From the NCBI GenBank assembly GCA_035649235.1, contig DASRJX010000235.1:1-14464 (forward strand): a stretch of 14,464 bases of DNA, in the 5' to 3' direction. This stretch comes from DASRJX01 sp035649235 (GTDB taxonomy: Bacteria; Acidobacteriota; Polarisedimenticolia; Gp22-AA2). Each line of letters begins with the position of its first letter. Within the stretch, counting starts at the first letter, position 1. Below, piece by piece: positions 12,668 to 14,464 of the stretch. Made by a program: the position numbers and the translations under genes. The notes beneath the pieces were generated by a model. The model searched no databases. It had not been told where the DNA came from and saw only the letters and a program-made list of their open reading frames with translations.

Positions 12668-14293
12668 ATGCCGCGAGCCCATCTCCCGCGAGCGCCCATG
12701 GAACGAGGCTTCTGGGCCGGCCTGGCCCTGACGGGGCTTCTCGCCCTGGCGGTACCCGCCTCGTGGTACGCGATCTACGAGGCGGCCTGGACGCCCGGGC
12801 ACGACGACCTGGTCTCGCTCCTGCTGAGCTCGGAAGGAAAGTCGCGGGCGGACCGCGTCCTGTCCCCTCCGTCGACGTCCCGGAGGAGCGCCCGGGAACT
12901 CCTCGACACGATCGACCCGCGGCCGGATTACGGCGTTGGGGCGACGGTGCTGGATGCCTATCGATTGAGCATCAATCCACCGATCTACCTGGGCCTGCTG
13001 AACCTCTGGCGTCGGACCTGGGGGGGATCGGTGCGCGCCGCGATCGCCTTGAGCCTCCTGCTGTGCAGCCTCGCCGCCTGCGTCCTGTTCTGGATCGTGG
13101 CCCGCGAGCGAGGCTGGCGGATCGGGCTGTTCTTCGCGGCGCTTTATTGCTTCAGCCCGACGTACTGGGAGGCCGCGCTGGTCATCCGGCAGTACGCGCT
13201 CGCAGCACTCCTCGCGGCTTTTCTGCCGGGGGCGGTGGCCGGGCTCCTGAAGGACCGCGAGGCGTCCACGTCCCGGGCGACGGCAGGATTCGTCGCGGCC
13301 GGCACGCTCCTGACGGCGAGCGCCTATCAGGCAGGAGTGCTGGTGTGGTCCCTTCTGGCCGGCCTCGTCGCGGCCGCCCTCCTGAGACGGGAGAGCGGCC
13401 TGAGCAGGGCGACGCGGCGGACGGTCATCGGAGTCGCGCTCGCAACGGCGCCGTTCCTCCTCCTGGCGAAGTGGCAGGGCGTGCATGGCGGCCCGCTGGG
13501 GGTGCCGGTCCGTACGCTGCGTCCCTTCGGGCGGACGGAGGAGACGCTGCACGCGGCTCTTCAAGCGATGCTGTCGCTCTTCGTCGACCTCCCGTTCGCT
13601 CACCTGCCGCTCGCCGGACTCTTCGTCGCGGCCGGCCTCCTGTGTCTCGGGCTGATGGCCCTCGCGGCCGGGGAGCGTCCGAGGCCCGCCGCGGGGACGG
13701 TCCTGGCCGTGTCGCTTCCGGTGGGCTGCGTCCTCTACGCCGTTCTCGTCTGGCTCCACCAGGTCCCGGCCTGGTTCAACCTCCGGTATTTCGCCCCCTA
13801 CTCGAGCGCCTGTGTTGGGCTCCTCGGCCTCGTCCGGGCCGGAAGCGCAAGGTCCGCGAGGCTGCGCACGGCCTTTTTCGTCGTGCTGCTGGTCCTGTCG
13901 GGCGGCACGTTCCTGGCACGCGCCGGCCATTACATGACGAAGGGCCGGGAGGAGGATCGCCGCGCCTTCCAAGGCCTGCGGCAGGCGCCCGTCGTGGTGA
14001 CCGATGCCAGGGCGCACGCCCCCGTGCTTCAGATCGCGGCACACACAGCACCGGACGCTGCGATCTGGCTCGTGCGTCTGCCTCTCGATGCCGGGTCGTG
14101 CCGGGCGATCGGCGCCGACAGCCGCGGGCGGCGGGTGGCCGCACTGTGGGCCATGGTCGCCGATCGGGAGGAGTTCGAGCGCGCCATCCGCTCGTGCCTG
14201 CCCGATCACTCGGAGAAGATGGTCTTCAGTCGTGTCTGGCTCGATCTGATCGTGTGGGGGCCGCTTGGAGACGGAACAGCCGACGGGTCCTGA
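12668..14293 (+). CDS. Multi-pass GT-C family membrane glycosyltransferase (GT39-like)
   Basis: The 541-residue protein has around ten hydrophobic segments spread from about residue 14 to 420 and a soluble C-terminal region of about 120 residues. The first helix is followed by an acidic pair (HDD, 45-47), where GT-C enzymes place the catalytic Asp/Glu in the first periplasmic loop. NPPIYLGLLNLWRRTWG (103-119) resembles the His/Asn-Pro-Pro-(Leu/Ile)-Tyr motif before the second helix of GT39/PMT-like proteins, and IRQYALAALLAA (173-184) the Arg-x-Tyr-Ala-Leu motif. Such proteins use polyprenyl-phosphate sugars outside the inner membrane. The start is ATG 12668, 13 nt after the GT2 stop; ATG 12698 lies closer to the first helix and is an alternative. 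No strong ribosome site marks either. The family call is by motif impression, and the acceptor is unknown. Confidence 0.7.
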   Translation: MPRAHLPRAPMERGFWAGLALTGLLALAVPASWYAIYEAAWTPGHDDLVSLLLSSEGKSRADRVLSPPSTSRRSARELLDTIDPRPDYGVGATVLDAYRLSINPPIYLGLLNLWRRTWGGSVRAAIALSLLLCSLAACVLFWIVARERGWRIGLFFAALYCFSPTYWEAALVIRQYALAALLAAFLPGAVAGLLKDREASTSRATAGFVAAGTLLTASAYQAGVLVWSLLAGLVAAALLRRESGLSRATRRTVIGVALATAPFLLLAKWQGVHGGPLGVPVRTLRPFGRTEETLHAALQAMLSLFVDLPFAHLPLAGLFVAAGLLCLGLMALAAGERPRPAAGTVLAVSLPVGCVLYAVLVWLHQVPAWFNLRYFAPYSSACVGLLGLVRAGSARSARLRTAFFVVLLVLSGGTFLARAGHYMTKGREEDRRAFQGLRQAPVVVTDARAHAPVLQIAAHTAPDAAIWLVRLPLDAGSCRAIGADSRGRRVAALWAMVADREEFERAIRSCLPDHSEKMVFSRVWLDLIVWGPLGDGTADGS

Positions 14294-14312
14294 CGCCGGG
14301 GCCCGAACCCAG

Positions 14313-14464
14313 ATGCAGCCGATCCCGCCAGGAGCCATCCACGGCCGGCACCCGCCCCTCCTGGCCATCGCTCTTCTCTTCGCGTTGACGTACGTGTGCC
14401 TGTCCTGGGGCCACATCGGGAACATCCGGATCGACTCCGGTCGTTGGCTGCATGAAGTGCAGCG
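14313..14464 (+). CDS. Start of a further membrane protein, probably another GT-C glycosyltransferase (partial)
   Basis: From ATG 14313 the frame is open to the window end (50 full codons). The visible part has a basic/polar start (HGRHPP), one hydrophobic segment (LLAIALLFALTYVCLSW) and then GHIGNIRIDSGRWLHEVQ. A first helix followed by a loop containing Ile-Asp-Ser-Gly-Arg is typical of the N-terminus of GT39-like proteins, where the Asp may be catalytic. It starts 19 nt after the preceding GT-C gene. TTG 14265 is an in-frame alternative with a G-rich stretch 4 nt upstream, and would overlap the previous gene. The remainder lies outside the window. Confidence 0.6.
   Translation, partial: MQPIPPGAIHGRHPPLLAIALLFALTYVCLSWGHIGNIRIDSGRWLHEVQ

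Noticed and set aside
12575..14425. 616-codon minus-strand open frame opposite the GT-C gene
   Set aside because: The composition is dominated by Arg, Gly, Glu and Gln with no motif; the plus-strand frame has coherent membrane helices.
1..14464. tRNA, rRNA, CRISPR arrays, insertion sequences or attachment sites
   Set aside because: I looked for cloverleaf ends, regularly spaced repeats, transposase motifs and long terminal repeats and saw none; coding density leaves little room for them.

Overview
The window is a gene-dense, very GC-rich bacterial chromosome segment, apparently without mobile elements. Lipid A synthesis (LpxB) implies a Gram-negative, LPS-making cell. The lpxB-yicC-gmk-rpoZ-coaBC-udg-priA order, frequent TTG/GTG starts and GC-rich codon use recall Acidobacteriota or a neighbouring phylum. 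That placement is inference; no marker here settles it.

Layout. Positions 1-216 hold the end of a GT-C type membrane glycosyltransferase. Positions 236-1951 (minus) hold a two-gene unit: a UDP-glucuronate decarboxylase (UDP-xylose synthase) and a SAM-dependent methyltransferase. From about 2125 a long plus-strand housekeeping run begins: a DUF374 acyltransferase, lpxB, yicC and gmk, then after a 117-nt gap rpoZ, coaBC, a family-4 uracil-DNA glycosylase and priA. Most junctions overlap by 1-8 nt. Convergent to priA lies selD (minus). Divergent from selD is a further envelope block: a GT2 glycosyltransferase, a multi-pass GT-C protein, and the first 50 codons of another one, cut by the window end.

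Two things stand out. First, selD is itself a selenoprotein gene. A naive ORF begins at an internal GTG (11596), but the real gene starts at ATG 11668 and reads through an in-frame TGA exactly at the catalytic Cys/Sec position. A bacterial SECIS-like hairpin lies directly downstream. The organism should therefore make selenocysteine.

Second, two conserved genes 3.9 kb apart (the DUF374 acyltransferase and coaBC) are each broken by the same -1 frame change at the same kind of site, an A9 run followed by GCC. No other A or T run in the window exceeds 5. Either the assembly lost one A from two A10 tracts, or these are slippage sites for RNA polymerase or the ribosome. In coaBC the site lies exactly between the CoaC and CoaB domains, giving a dnaX-like layout in which normal decoding yields CoaC alone and slippage yields the CoaBC fusion. 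Raw reads and orthologues would decide between the two.
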